Below are positions 1 through 5,520 of a stretch of 5,520 nt of DNA, one piece after another (the first letter of the stretch is position 1; every line of letters starts with the position of its first letter). Where the stretch lies: NCBI GenBank assembly GCA_025929595.1, contig JAICQA010000195.1, positions 1 to 5,520 of the forward strand, written 5' to 3'. The DNA is from Xanthobacteraceae bacterium (GTDB taxonomy: Bacteria > Pseudomonadota > Alphaproteobacteria > Rhizobiales > Xanthobacteraceae). The notes under the pieces are model-generated. The model saw only the letters and a program-made list of their open reading frames with translations. It did no database searches and was not told the DNA's origin. The position numbers and the translations under genes are program-made.

Positions 1-8
1 AGCGGTCC

Positions 9-12
9 GGAG
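9..12 (+). promoter_or_regulatory. Ribosome binding site of alaS
   Basis: GGAG ends 4 bases before the ATG at 17, which is a short but workable Shine-Dalgarno spacing. It supports this start. The promoter lies upstream of the window. Confidence 0.6.
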
Positions 13-16
13 TGTT

Positions 17-2692
17 ATGAGCGGCGTCAACGAAATCCGGTCGACCTTTCTCGACTATTTCGCGAAGCATCGGCACCAGGTCGTGCCGTCGTCGCCGCTT
101 GTCCCGCGCAACGACCCGACGCTCATGTTCACCAATGCGGGCATGGTGCAGTTCAAGAATGTCTTCACCGGGGTCGAAAAGCGGCCATACAACCGCGCGG
201 TCACCTCGCAGAAATGCGTACGCGCAGGCGGCAAGCACAACGACCTCGACAATGTCGGCTATACCGCGCGGCATCACACCTTCTTCGAGATGCTCGGCAA
301 TTTCTCGTTCGGCGACTATTTCAAGGACGTTGCGATCGAGCATTGCTGGCGGCTGGTCACCGAGGTGTTCGAACTGCCGAAGGATCGGCTGCTCGCGACC
401 GTCTACATCGACGACGACGATGCCTTCAATCTCTGGAAGAAGATCGCGGGTCTGCCGGAGAGCCGCATCATCCGTATCGCGGGCTCCGACAATTTCTGGG
501 CGATGGGCGACACCGGCCCGTGCGGCCCGTGCTCCGAGATTTTCTACGATCACGGCGCGCATATTCCGGGCGGACCTCCGGGCTCCGAAGGTGCCGATCT
601 CGATCGCTTCATCGAGATCTGGAACCTGGTCTTCATGCAGTACGAGCAGTTGCCGGGCGGCGGGCGAGTCGATCTGCCGAAGCCGTCGATCGACACCGGC
701 ATGGGACTCGAGCGCATAGCGGCAGTCCTGCAAGGCACGCACGACAATTACGAGATCGATCTTTTTCGCGCGCTGATCCGGGCGAGCGTCGATGCGACCG
801 GCGTCGCAGCCGAGGGCGAACACAAGGCGAGTCATCGCGTGATTGCCGACCATCTGCGCGCGTCTTCTTTCCTTGTCGCCGACGGCGTTCTACCTTCGAA
901 CGAGGGCCGCGGTTATGTGCTGCGCCGGATCATGCGCCGCGCGATGCGCCATGCGCAGTTGCTCGGCGCGAAGGATCCGCTCATGCACCGGCTCGTGCCC
1001 GTGCTCGTGCGTGAGATGGGTCAGGCGTATCCGGAGTTGGTGCGCGCGGAGTCGCTGATCACGGAGACGCTCAAGCTGGAAGAGACGCGCTTCCGCACGA
1101 CACTCGCGCGCGGTCTGGCAATTCTCGACGACGAGAGCCGCGGCCTGAAGCAGGGCGACAAGCTCAGGGGCGAGACGGCGTTCACGCTCTACGACACCTA
1201 CGGCTTTCCGCTCGACCTGACGCAGGACGCGCTGAAGCCGCGCGGCATTTCGGTCGACACCGACGCATTCCAGCGCTCGATGGAGCAGCAGCGCGAGAAA
1301 GCGCGGGCTGCCTGGGCGGGGTCGGGCGAAGCGGCGACTGAGACGGTCTGGTTCGGTCTGAAGGAGAAGGCCGGCGCGACCGAGTTTCTCGGTTACGAAA
1401 CGGAAGAGGCCGAAGGGGTCGTGAAGGCGCTGGTGATGGGCGGCGCGGAAGTCGCTGCGCTCGAGAAGGGCGACGAGGGTACGGTCGTTCTCAACCAGAC
1501 GCCGTTCTATGCGGAATCCGGCGGTCAGATCGGCGACACCGGCGTGCTTGAAGCCGACGGCGTGCGTTTCCGGGTCACCGACACGCAGAAAAAGGCCGGC
1601 GACCTCTTCGTTCATTTCGGCAAGGTCGAAGCGGGGAAACTCACGCCCGGCCTCGCCCTTGCGCTGAAAGTGGATCACGACCGGCGCTCTCGCATCCGGC
1701 GCAATCACTCCGCGACGCATCTCCTGCACGAGGCGTTGCGGCAGGTGCTGGGCGGTCACGTCGCGCAGAAAGGCTCGCTCGTCGCGCCCGACCGGTTGCG
1801 TTTTGACTTCTCGCACCCCAAGCCGGTCACCGCCGAGGAAATGGAGAAGGTCGAGGCCATCGCGAACGAGTTTGTCCTGCAAAATTCACCGGTGACGACG
1901 CGCGTCATGGCGATCGACGAGGCCCGCGCTTCGGGTGCCCGTGCGCTGTTCGGCGAAAAATACGGTGATGAAGTGCGCGTGGTCGCCATGGGCCAAGTCG
2001 ATCCTCAACAGGTCGGCGGCAACACGCTTGGCTGGTCGGTCGAGCTCTGCGGCGGCACGCATGTGCGCCGCACCGGCGACATCGGCATCGTGTCGGGACT
2101 CTCCGATAGCGGTGTTGCGGCCGGCGTGCGGCGCATCGAAGCCATGACCGGCGATGCCGCGCGCAAGTATCTCGCTGACGAGAGCCGCAAGCTGCATGGC
2201 ATCGCGGGGCTTCTGAAGGTTCCCGTCGGCGAACTCGATACTCGCGTCGAGCAACTGGTGGAAGAACGCCGTCGTCTTGAGCGCGAACTCACCGAGGCCA
2301 AAAAGAAGCTCGCGATGGGCGGCGGTGCCGCGAGCAGCGGCGCAGCGGCGGAAGGCGTACGTGACGTGCAGGGCATCAAACTGCTCGCGCGGTCGGTGTC
2401 GGGCATCGACATGAAGGATCTCAAGAGCCTCGCCGACGAAGGCAAGAAACAGATCAAGTCGGGCGTCGTGGCGCTCGTTACGGTCAACGAAGAGGGCAAG
2501 GCGGGCATCGTCGTCGGTGTGACCGACGACCTGACCAAGCGTTTCAGCGCGGTCGACCTCGTGAAAAAGGCGGCTGAAGCACTCGGCGGCAAAGGCGGCG
2601 GCGGGCGGCCCGACATGGCGCAGGCCGGCGGTCCGGACGGCTCCAAGGCCGACGCGGCGCTCGCGGCCGTCGAGGCCGAATTGCGTGGCTGA
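17..2692 (+). CDS. alaS: Alanyl-tRNA synthetase (complete, 891 aa)
   Basis: This cytoplasmic class II synthetase attaches alanine to tRNA-Ala and hydrolyses mischarged Ser- and Gly-tRNA-Ala. The catalytic core fills about residues 1-240: the PSSPLVPRNDPTLMFTNAGM region near 24-43, the FFEMLGNFSFGDYF block at 89-102, GDTGPCGPCSE at 164-174, and class II motif 3 in SIDTGMGLERIAA at 224-236. The tRNA-recognition helices follow. The editing domain carries the zinc-site pattern H564-x3-H568 (NHSATHLLH) and C678-x3-H682 (CGGTH), so proofreading looks intact. A charged helix at about 740-766 is probably coiled coil and leads into the C-terminal DHHA1/C-Ala domain, which has a glycine-rich GGKGGGGRPDMAQAGG stretch at 857-872. 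Length is typical of the family (about 870-890). The ATG at 17 is supported by GGAG at 9-12 and by the conserved MSGVNEIRSTF start. In related alphaproteobacteria recA often lies just upstream; that part is outside the window. The gene ends 3 bp from the convergent GDPD gene. Identification is very secure. Confidence 0.98.
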   Translation: MSGVNEIRSTFLDYFAKHRHQVVPSSPLVPRNDPTLMFTNAGMVQFKNVFTGVEKRPYNRAVTSQKCVRAGGKHNDLDNVGYTARHHTFFEMLGNFSFGDYFKDVAIEHCWRLVTEVFELPKDRLLATVYIDDDDAFNLWKKIAGLPESRIIRIAGSDNFWAMGDTGPCGPCSEIFYDHGAHIPGGPPGSEGADLDRFIEIWNLVFMQYEQLPGGGRVDLPKPSIDTGMGLERIAAVLQGTHDNYEIDLFRALIRASVDATGVAAEGEHKASHRVIADHLRASSFLVADGVLPSNEGRGYVLRRIMRRAMRHAQLLGAKDPLMHRLVPVLVREMGQAYPELVRAESLITETLKLEETRFRTTLARGLAILDDESRGLKQGDKLRGETAFTLYDTYGFPLDLTQDALKPRGISVDTDAFQRSMEQQREKARAAWAGSGEAATETVWFGLKEKAGATEFLGYETEEAEGVVKALVMGGAEVAALEKGDEGTVVLNQTPFYAESGGQIGDTGVLEADGVRFRVTDTQKKAGDLFVHFGKVEAGKLTPGLALALKVDHDRRSRIRRNHSATHLLHEALRQVLGGHVAQKGSLVAPDRLRFDFSHPKPVTAEEMEKVEAIANEFVLQNSPVTTRVMAIDEARASGARALFGEKYGDEVRVVAMGQVDPQQVGGNTLGWSVELCGGTHVRRTGDIGIVSGLSDSGVAAGVRRIEAMTGDAARKYLADESRKLHGIAGLLKVPVGELDTRVEQLVEERRRLERELTEAKKKLAMGGGAASSGAAAEGVRDVQGIKLLARSVSGIDMKDLKSLADEGKKQIKSGVVALVTVNEEGKAGIVVGVTDDLTKRFSAVDLVKKAAEALGGKGGGGRPDMAQAGGPDGSKADAALAAVEAELRG

Positions 2693-2695
2693 GCG

Positions 2696-3653
2696 CTAGG
2701 GCTTCATCATCGGCCCGATCAGTTCAATCCGGTTTGTCCAGATGATCGCGGGCAGGTTTGCGGGCAGCGCGCGTAGCGCCGGCTCGCTGTCGATACCGGT
2801 GGAGAAGTCGCCGCCCGAATAGGGACCGACCATGACGAGCTTTGTATCCGCTGCCGAGAGGCGCGCAGCCAGGCGGTTGGGCCAGCCCCACAGAAACGGC
2901 GCGATATTGCTCGGCACGAACATCGCGCCGCCTCGGCAACTATCGGGCACATAGCCGGACCAGCCGAGGGCCGCGTAGCGCAACAAACAGTTCACGAGAT
3001 TGCCCCGGCTCGCAATGCGCTGATCGGCCAGGGCGGCCTTCAGCGCGTCGAGCGGCTCGCTTGCGCCGTAGACGACCAGACGACCGCGTTGTTCGGCACT
3101 CAGGCGCGAAAGGATATCCGCAAGCCGTCTGCCTTCGTTCGCGTCACGGCTCTTCACATGGATGAAAAACCTGCCGTCGGGGAACGTAGAGAGTACTTCA
3201 TCGAGTGACGGCATCAGGCCGACACCCTTGCCGCGCAGCGGGAAGGTCTTGCCGCCGTCCGCCGTATAGCGATAGTTGATATCGAGAGACTTCAGTTCGG
3301 CGAGCGATTTTTCGCGCGTGACGCCGCTTCCGTTTGTGCGGCAATCAACGGTCCAATCGTGGAAGACGGCGAAGTGGCCGTCCGTCGTTGGATGCACATC
3401 GAACTCGACAAAGGTGGCGCCGGCCTCAAAGGCCGCCCGCATCGACGCGATGGTGTTCTCAATCAGTCCGTGCGTCGGCGGGTGAATGCGCGATGCGGTG
3501 CAGGTGTCGCTCGCCACTCCCTCGGTTGAAAAGGTCTGATGCACGCCGCGATGGGCGAGCAGCTCGGTTCGGCTGATCGGTGCGGGAGCGAAGACGTTCG
3601 AATTTCCGATCCATAAAAAAACAATCGGCGGCGATCTTCAATTTGCGGCCCAT
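2696..3653 (-). CDS. Glycerophosphodiester phosphodiesterase family protein, apparent frameshift near the 5' end
   Basis: GDPD (GlpQ/UgpQ-like) TIM-barrel enzymes hydrolyse glycerophosphodiesters to glycerol-3-phosphate and an alcohol. In the main frame I see AHRG (3545-3556), ENT (residues 65-67 of the restored protein), E83-x-D85 (FVEFDVHPTTDG) and FHD (H98), the usual GDPD landmarks. The conserved-looking end is WTNRIELIGP. The main frame has no ATG, GTG or TTG between a TGA at 3638-3640 and a GTG at 3542-3544, yet the essential HRG motif lies upstream of that GTG. An ATG at 3651-3653 with AGGGAG 5 bases ahead is one frame off and reaches a stop at 3459-3461 after 64 residues. Dropping one T from the coding-strand T7 run (3615-3621) fuses the frames into a 318-residue protein beginning MGRKLKIAADCFLWIGNSN. 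The frame continues uninterrupted to TAG at 2696-2698. The start coordinate therefore assumes a sequencing error, a recent mutation or slippage. Without correction the readable part is 2696-3544 (282 codons). The substrate is unknown. It probably shares a transcript with icd. Confidence 0.82.
3615..3621 (-). other. Homopolymer T7 (coding strand): probable site of the GDPD frameshift
   Basis: Seven As on the + strand read as seven Ts in the GDPD gene. Upstream of it the ATG frame reads M-G-R-K-L-K-I-A-A-D-C-F. Downstream of it the catalytic frame reads W-I-G-N-S-N-V-F-A-P and reaches AHRG. One T fewer makes these continuous. Homopolymers are classic places for indel mutation, sequencing error and polymerase slippage. 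Confidence 0.65.
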
Positions 3654-3707
3654 GCGTTCTCCCTGCCGCACAGCACACCGGGCGAATGGGGCGCGGAAAG
3701 GGCGACG
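3654..3707 (-). other. 54 bp spacer between icd and the GDPD gene
   Basis: This short gap separates the icd TAA (3708-3710) from the GDPD ATG. Apart from the GDPD ribosome binding site I see no stem followed by a T run, so no intrinsic terminator, and no clear promoter. That favours read-through from icd into the GDPD gene. Confidence 0.4.
3659..3664 (-). promoter_or_regulatory. Ribosome binding site pointing to an ATG start at 3653 for the GDPD gene
   Basis: On the minus strand AGGGAG (containing GGAG) sits 5 bases before the ATG at 3651-3653. No comparable site precedes the in-frame GTG at 3544. This places translation start upstream of the frame break and is the main reason to extend the gene to 3653. 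Confidence 0.6.
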
Positions 3708-4919
3708 TTATGCCATCGCCTTCTTCAGGTTCTCGTCCAGTTTGTCGAGGAAGCCCTTGGTCGAAAGCCAGGGCTGATCGGCACCGACGAGGAGCGCGAG
3801 ATCCTTCGTCATGTGACCGGCTTCGACCGTCTGCACGCAAACGCGTTCGAGCGTGCCTGCGAAGCTTGCGAGTTGTGTGTTGTTGTCGAGCTTGGCGCGA
3901 TGCGCGAGACCGCGCGTCCACGCAAAGATCGAGGCGATGGAGTTGGTCGAGGTCTCCTTGCCCTTCTGGTGCTCGCGGAAATGGCGCGTGACCGTGCCGT
4001 GCGCGGCCTCGGCCTCGACGACCTTGCCGTCCGGCGTCATCAGCACGGAGGTCATCAGGCCGAGCGAGCCGAAGCCCTGGGCGACCGTGTCGGACTGCAC
4101 GTCGCCGTCATAGTTCTTGCACGCCCAGACATAACCGCCCGACCACTTGAGTGCCGCCGCGACCATGTCGTCGATCAGGCGATGTTCGTAGGTGATCCTT
4201 TTCTTCTCGAACTCGGCCTTGAACTCGCGGTCATAGATGTCCTGGAAGATGTCCTTGAAGCGACCGTCGTAGGCTTTCAGGATCGTGTTCTTGGTGGAGA
4301 GATAGAGGGGGTAGCCGCGATTCAGCGCGTAGTTCATCGACGCGCGGGCGAAATCGCCGATCGACTCATCGAGATTATACATCGCCATCGTCACACCCGA
4401 GCCCGGCGCCTGGAAGACCTCATGCTCGATCGTCTGGCCGTCGTCGCCGACGAACTTGATCGTGAGCTTGCCCTTGCCGGGAAACCTGAAATCGGTGGCG
4501 CGGTATTGATCGCCGAAGGCGTGGCGGCCGATGATGATCGGCTTGGTCCAGCCCGGCACGAGGCGCGGCACGTTCTTGCAGATGATCGGTTCGCGGAAGA
4601 TGACACCGCCGAGGATGTTGCGGATGGTGCCGTTCGGCGAGCGCCACATCTTCTTGAGGCTGAATTCCTTCACGCGCGCTTCGTCTGGCGTGATGGTCGC
4701 GCATTTCACCGCGACCCCGACCTTCCTGGTCATTTCCGCCGCGTCGATGGTGATCTGGTCGTCGGTCTCGTCGCGCTTCTCGATGCCGAGGTCGTAGTAG
4801 AGCAGCTCGATGTCGAGATAGGGGTGGATCAGCTTGTCCTTGATGAGCTGCCAGATGATGCGGGTCATCTCGTCGCCGTCCATTTCAACGACCGGGTTCG
4901 CGACCTTAATCTTCGCCAT
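3708..4919 (-). CDS. icd: NADP-dependent isocitrate dehydrogenase (complete, 403 aa)
   Basis: This enzyme oxidatively decarboxylates isocitrate to 2-oxoglutarate in the TCA cycle, making NADPH. The sequence is the homodimeric type shared by alphaproteobacteria and eukaryotic IDH1/IDH2, not the E. coli Icd type. Visible features: MDGDEMTRIIW (13-23); the isocitrate-binding SPNGTIRNILGG segment with R100 and R109; R132 in GRHAFGDQY with Y139; the catalytic lysine in STKNT (K210); metal-binding aspartates D250/D251, D273 and D277 (NYDGDVQSD); and the NADP-specifying R312/H313 in HGTVTRH. These match the human IDH1 residues directly up to Y139 and with an offset of -2 afterwards. All key residues are present, so the protein should be active. 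I chose the ATG at 4919 because the family starts MAKIKV. The frame stays open to 5102, but that extension lacks family similarity and would overlap the divergent methyltransferase start. The Shine-Dalgarno is weak (AAGAA about 7 bases before the ATG). It is first in a likely two-gene unit with the GDPD gene. Confidence 0.98.
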   Translation of the reverse strand: MAKIKVANPVVEMDGDEMTRIIWQLIKDKLIHPYLDIELLYYDLGIEKRDETDDQITIDAAEMTRKVGVAVKCATITPDEARVKEFSLKKMWRSPNGTIRNILGGVIFREPIICKNVPRLVPGWTKPIIIGRHAFGDQYRATDFRFPGKGKLTIKFVGDDGQTIEHEVFQAPGSGVTMAMYNLDESIGDFARASMNYALNRGYPLYLSTKNTILKAYDGRFKDIFQDIYDREFKAEFEKKRITYEHRLIDDMVAAALKWSGGYVWACKNYDGDVQSDTVAQGFGSLGLMTSVLMTPDGKVVEAEAAHGTVTRHFREHQKGKETSTNSIASIFAWTRGLAHRAKLDNNTQLASFAGTLERVCVQTVEAGHMTKDLALLVGADQPWLSTKGFLDKLDENLKKAMA

Positions 4920-4971
4920 CTTGCGGTTCTTTCGGATTGGTGGGAGTGGGCCGCCGGGCGGCGACGGCAGG

Positions 4972-4977
4972 CCTATA
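4972..4977 (-). promoter_or_regulatory. Weak possible -10 element for icd
   Basis: On the minus strand TATAGG lies 52 bases upstream of the icd ATG, in an otherwise GC-rich stretch. It is the best -10 match I found in the divergent region. A matching -35 is poor: TTTCTC or CTTTCT at 17-18 bp spacing, which share only two or three bases with TTGAC-type consensus. Treat it as a candidate only. Confidence 0.25.
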
Positions 4978-5000
4978 GCAAACGTGCCCCCGATGAGAAA

Positions 5001-5049
5001 GGCTGCGGCGGGTGCTTTGCCCAACTTGACGCGCACGGGCGGCTGCGGC
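5001..5049 (+). repeat. Direct repeat of GGCTGCGGC, 40 bp apart
   Basis: GGCTGCGGC occurs at 5001-5009 and again at 5041-5049, where it forms the left arm of the hairpin. Either copy could pair with GCCGCAGCC at 5054-5062, though the nearer one is strongly favoured because of its short loop and extra base pair. In such GC-rich DNA this may be chance. Confidence 0.35.
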
Positions 5050-5063
5050 ACAGGCCGCAGCCG
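5040..5063 (+). promoter_or_regulatory. Perfect 10-bp GC-rich inverted repeat abutting the methyltransferase ribosome binding site
   Basis: CGGCTGCGGC (5040-5049) and GCCGCAGCCG (5054-5063) are exact reverse complements around a 4-base ACAG loop. The last stem base is also the first G of the GAGGAG Shine-Dalgarno. No T run follows on the plus strand, so it does not look like a standard intrinsic terminator. A translation-modulating 5' hairpin or a protein-binding dyad are both possible. Confidence 0.55.
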
Positions 5064-5068
5064 AGGAG
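5063..5068 (+). promoter_or_regulatory. Ribosome binding site of the methyltransferase gene
   Basis: GAGGAG lies 6 bases before the ATG at 5075-5077, a near-ideal Shine-Dalgarno that fixes the start codon. Its first G is part of the adjacent hairpin stem. Confidence 0.75.
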
Positions 5069-5074
5069 TACAGA

Positions 5075-5520
5075 ATGCCCGGCGCCGGCACCGACAAGAC
5101 ACGTGAATGGCCCGCCTTCGGCGGCCCGGCCATCATCCTGGTCGAGCCGCAGATGGGCGAGAACATCGGCGCCGCGGCGCGCGCGATGGGGAATTTCGGG
5201 CTCACCGACCTGCGGCTCGTGCGTCCGCGCGACGGCTGGCCGAACCTGCAGGCGGTGCGTTCTGCTTCGGGCGCCGACCGCGTAATCGAGGGCGCGCGCG
5301 TCTATGACAAGACGGAAGATGCGATCGCCGATTGCACGCTGCTGCTCGCAACCACCGCGCGCGAACACGGCCAGCAGAAGACGGTCATCGACGCCGAGGA
5401 GGCCGCCCGCAGGCTTCAGCCGCGTATCGCAGCGGGCGAAACGACCGGCATCCTGTTCGGACGGGAGCGGACGGGACTTGAGAATTACGAGATATCGCTC
5501 GCCGATCTCGTCGTCACGCT
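5075..5520 (+). CDS. trmJ: TrmJ-like SPOUT RNA 2'-O-methyltransferase (5' part, cut by the window end)
   Basis: TrmJ and relatives of the TrmH family methylate the 2'-OH of RNA ribose with S-adenosylmethionine; E. coli TrmJ acts on position 32 of tRNA. The 148 complete codons begin MPGAGTDKTREWPAFGGPA, a short extension before the SPOUT fold. Motif 1 is ENIGAAARAMGNFGLTDLRLV (29-49), with N30 and the conserved R36. A motif 2 segment, ILFGRERTGLENYEISLADL (126-145), closely resembles TrmJ's FGRERVGLTNEEL. Family proteins are roughly 240-280 residues, so the motif 3 part with the rest of the AdoMet-binding knot lies beyond the window. No stop occurs before base 5520. The start is supported by GAGGAG at 5063-5068. 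It is divergent from icd. The family is sure; the exact target (tRNA position 32 or another RNA) is inferred by similarity only. Confidence 0.88.
   Translation, partial: MPGAGTDKTREWPAFGGPAIILVEPQMGENIGAAARAMGNFGLTDLRLVRPRDGWPNLQAVRSASGADRVIEGARVYDKTEDAIADCTLLLATTAREHGQQKTVIDAEEAARRLQPRIAAGETTGILFGRERTGLENYEISLADLVVT

Larger units (their letters stand above)
4920..5074. other. Divergent intergenic region between icd and the RNA methyltransferase gene
   Basis: These 155 bp must hold the promoters for both divergently transcribed genes unless transcription enters from elsewhere. They contain the possible icd -10 element, a GC-rich palindrome at 4950-4962 (GCCGCC-G-GGCGGC) in the presumed icd leader, a GGCTGCGGC element at 5001-5009, and the hairpin at 5040-5063. 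I see no convincing tRNA, small ORF or riboswitch. Confidence 0.5.

Noticed and set aside
890..1882. 330-codon open frame on the minus strand inside alaS
   Set aside because: It is entirely antisense to conserved alaS codons, has an Arg/Leu-rich shadow composition and shows no family motif.
2569..2640. Repeat-like GGC-rich tract near the end of alaS
   Set aside because: It encodes the conserved glycine-rich loop of the C-Ala domain, so it is explained by protein sequence.
3459..3671. 70-codon separate small gene at the 5' end of the GDPD gene
   Set aside because: Its first part is better explained as the true GDPD N-terminus ahead of a frameshift. The remainder is an out-of-frame Arg-rich reading of conserved GDPD sequence.
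5026..5054. TTGACG at 5026-5031 as a -35 element for the methyltransferase gene
   Set aside because: At 17 bp spacing the -10 position falls in GC-rich hairpin sequence (CACAGG) with no resemblance to a -10 element.
5040..5063. Intrinsic terminator
   Set aside because: The stem is strong, but no T run follows on the plus strand and none is evident just beyond it on the minus strand. It also precedes a gene start rather than following a gene end.
4920..5102. 61-codon N-terminal extension of icd up to a start at 5102
   Set aside because: The family begins at MAKIKV. The extension is Pro/Arg-rich, occupies the divergent promoter region and would overlap the methyltransferase start.
3813..5285. 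490-codon open frame on the plus strand, antisense to icd and running into the methyltransferase gene
   Set aside because: It mirrors icd codons. High third-position GC leaves long stop-free antisense frames, and its translation is low-complexity, rich in Arg, Asp, Val and Ala, without recognisable motifs. It also crosses a real gene start in another frame.

Overview
The window looks like chromosomal DNA from a high-GC alphaproteobacterium, most likely of the order Hyphomicrobiales (Rhizobiales). I infer this from strong G/C third-position bias, from an alanyl-tRNA synthetase that opens with MSGVNEIRSTF, and from an isocitrate dehydrogenase of the eukaryote-like homodimeric NADP type. Both proteins closely resemble, from memory, the Bradyrhizobium/Xanthobacteraceae versions. 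No phage, transposon, CRISPR array, tRNA or rRNA is visible.

Layout from left to right: (1) 17-2692 (+), a complete alaS; (2) 2696-3653 (-), a glycerophosphodiester phosphodiesterase (GDPD) family gene that converges on alaS with only 3 bp between the stop codons, and whose 5' end appears frameshifted at a run of seven Ts on the coding strand; (3) 3708-4919 (-), a complete icd, 54 bp upstream of the GDPD gene on the same strand; (4) 4920-5074, a 155 bp divergent intergenic region with a weak possible icd promoter and a perfect 10-bp GC-rich hairpin against the next ribosome binding site; (5) 5075 to the window end (+), the first 148 codons of a TrmJ-like SPOUT RNA 2'-O-methyltransferase.

Three of the four genes are housekeeping: alanine tRNA charging, the TCA-cycle step from isocitrate to 2-oxoglutarate, and tRNA modification. 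The GDPD gene is the accessory member, probably co-transcribed behind icd. I do not see a new multi-gene system. The observation most worth checking is the GDPD reading frame. Its HRG catalytic motif is encoded upstream of the first usable start codon in the main frame. A well-placed ATG with a good ribosome binding site lies one base out of frame, and removing one T from the T7 run joins the two into one 318-residue protein. The second is the hairpin at the start of the methyltransferase gene. Everything else reads as ordinary core-genome sequence.
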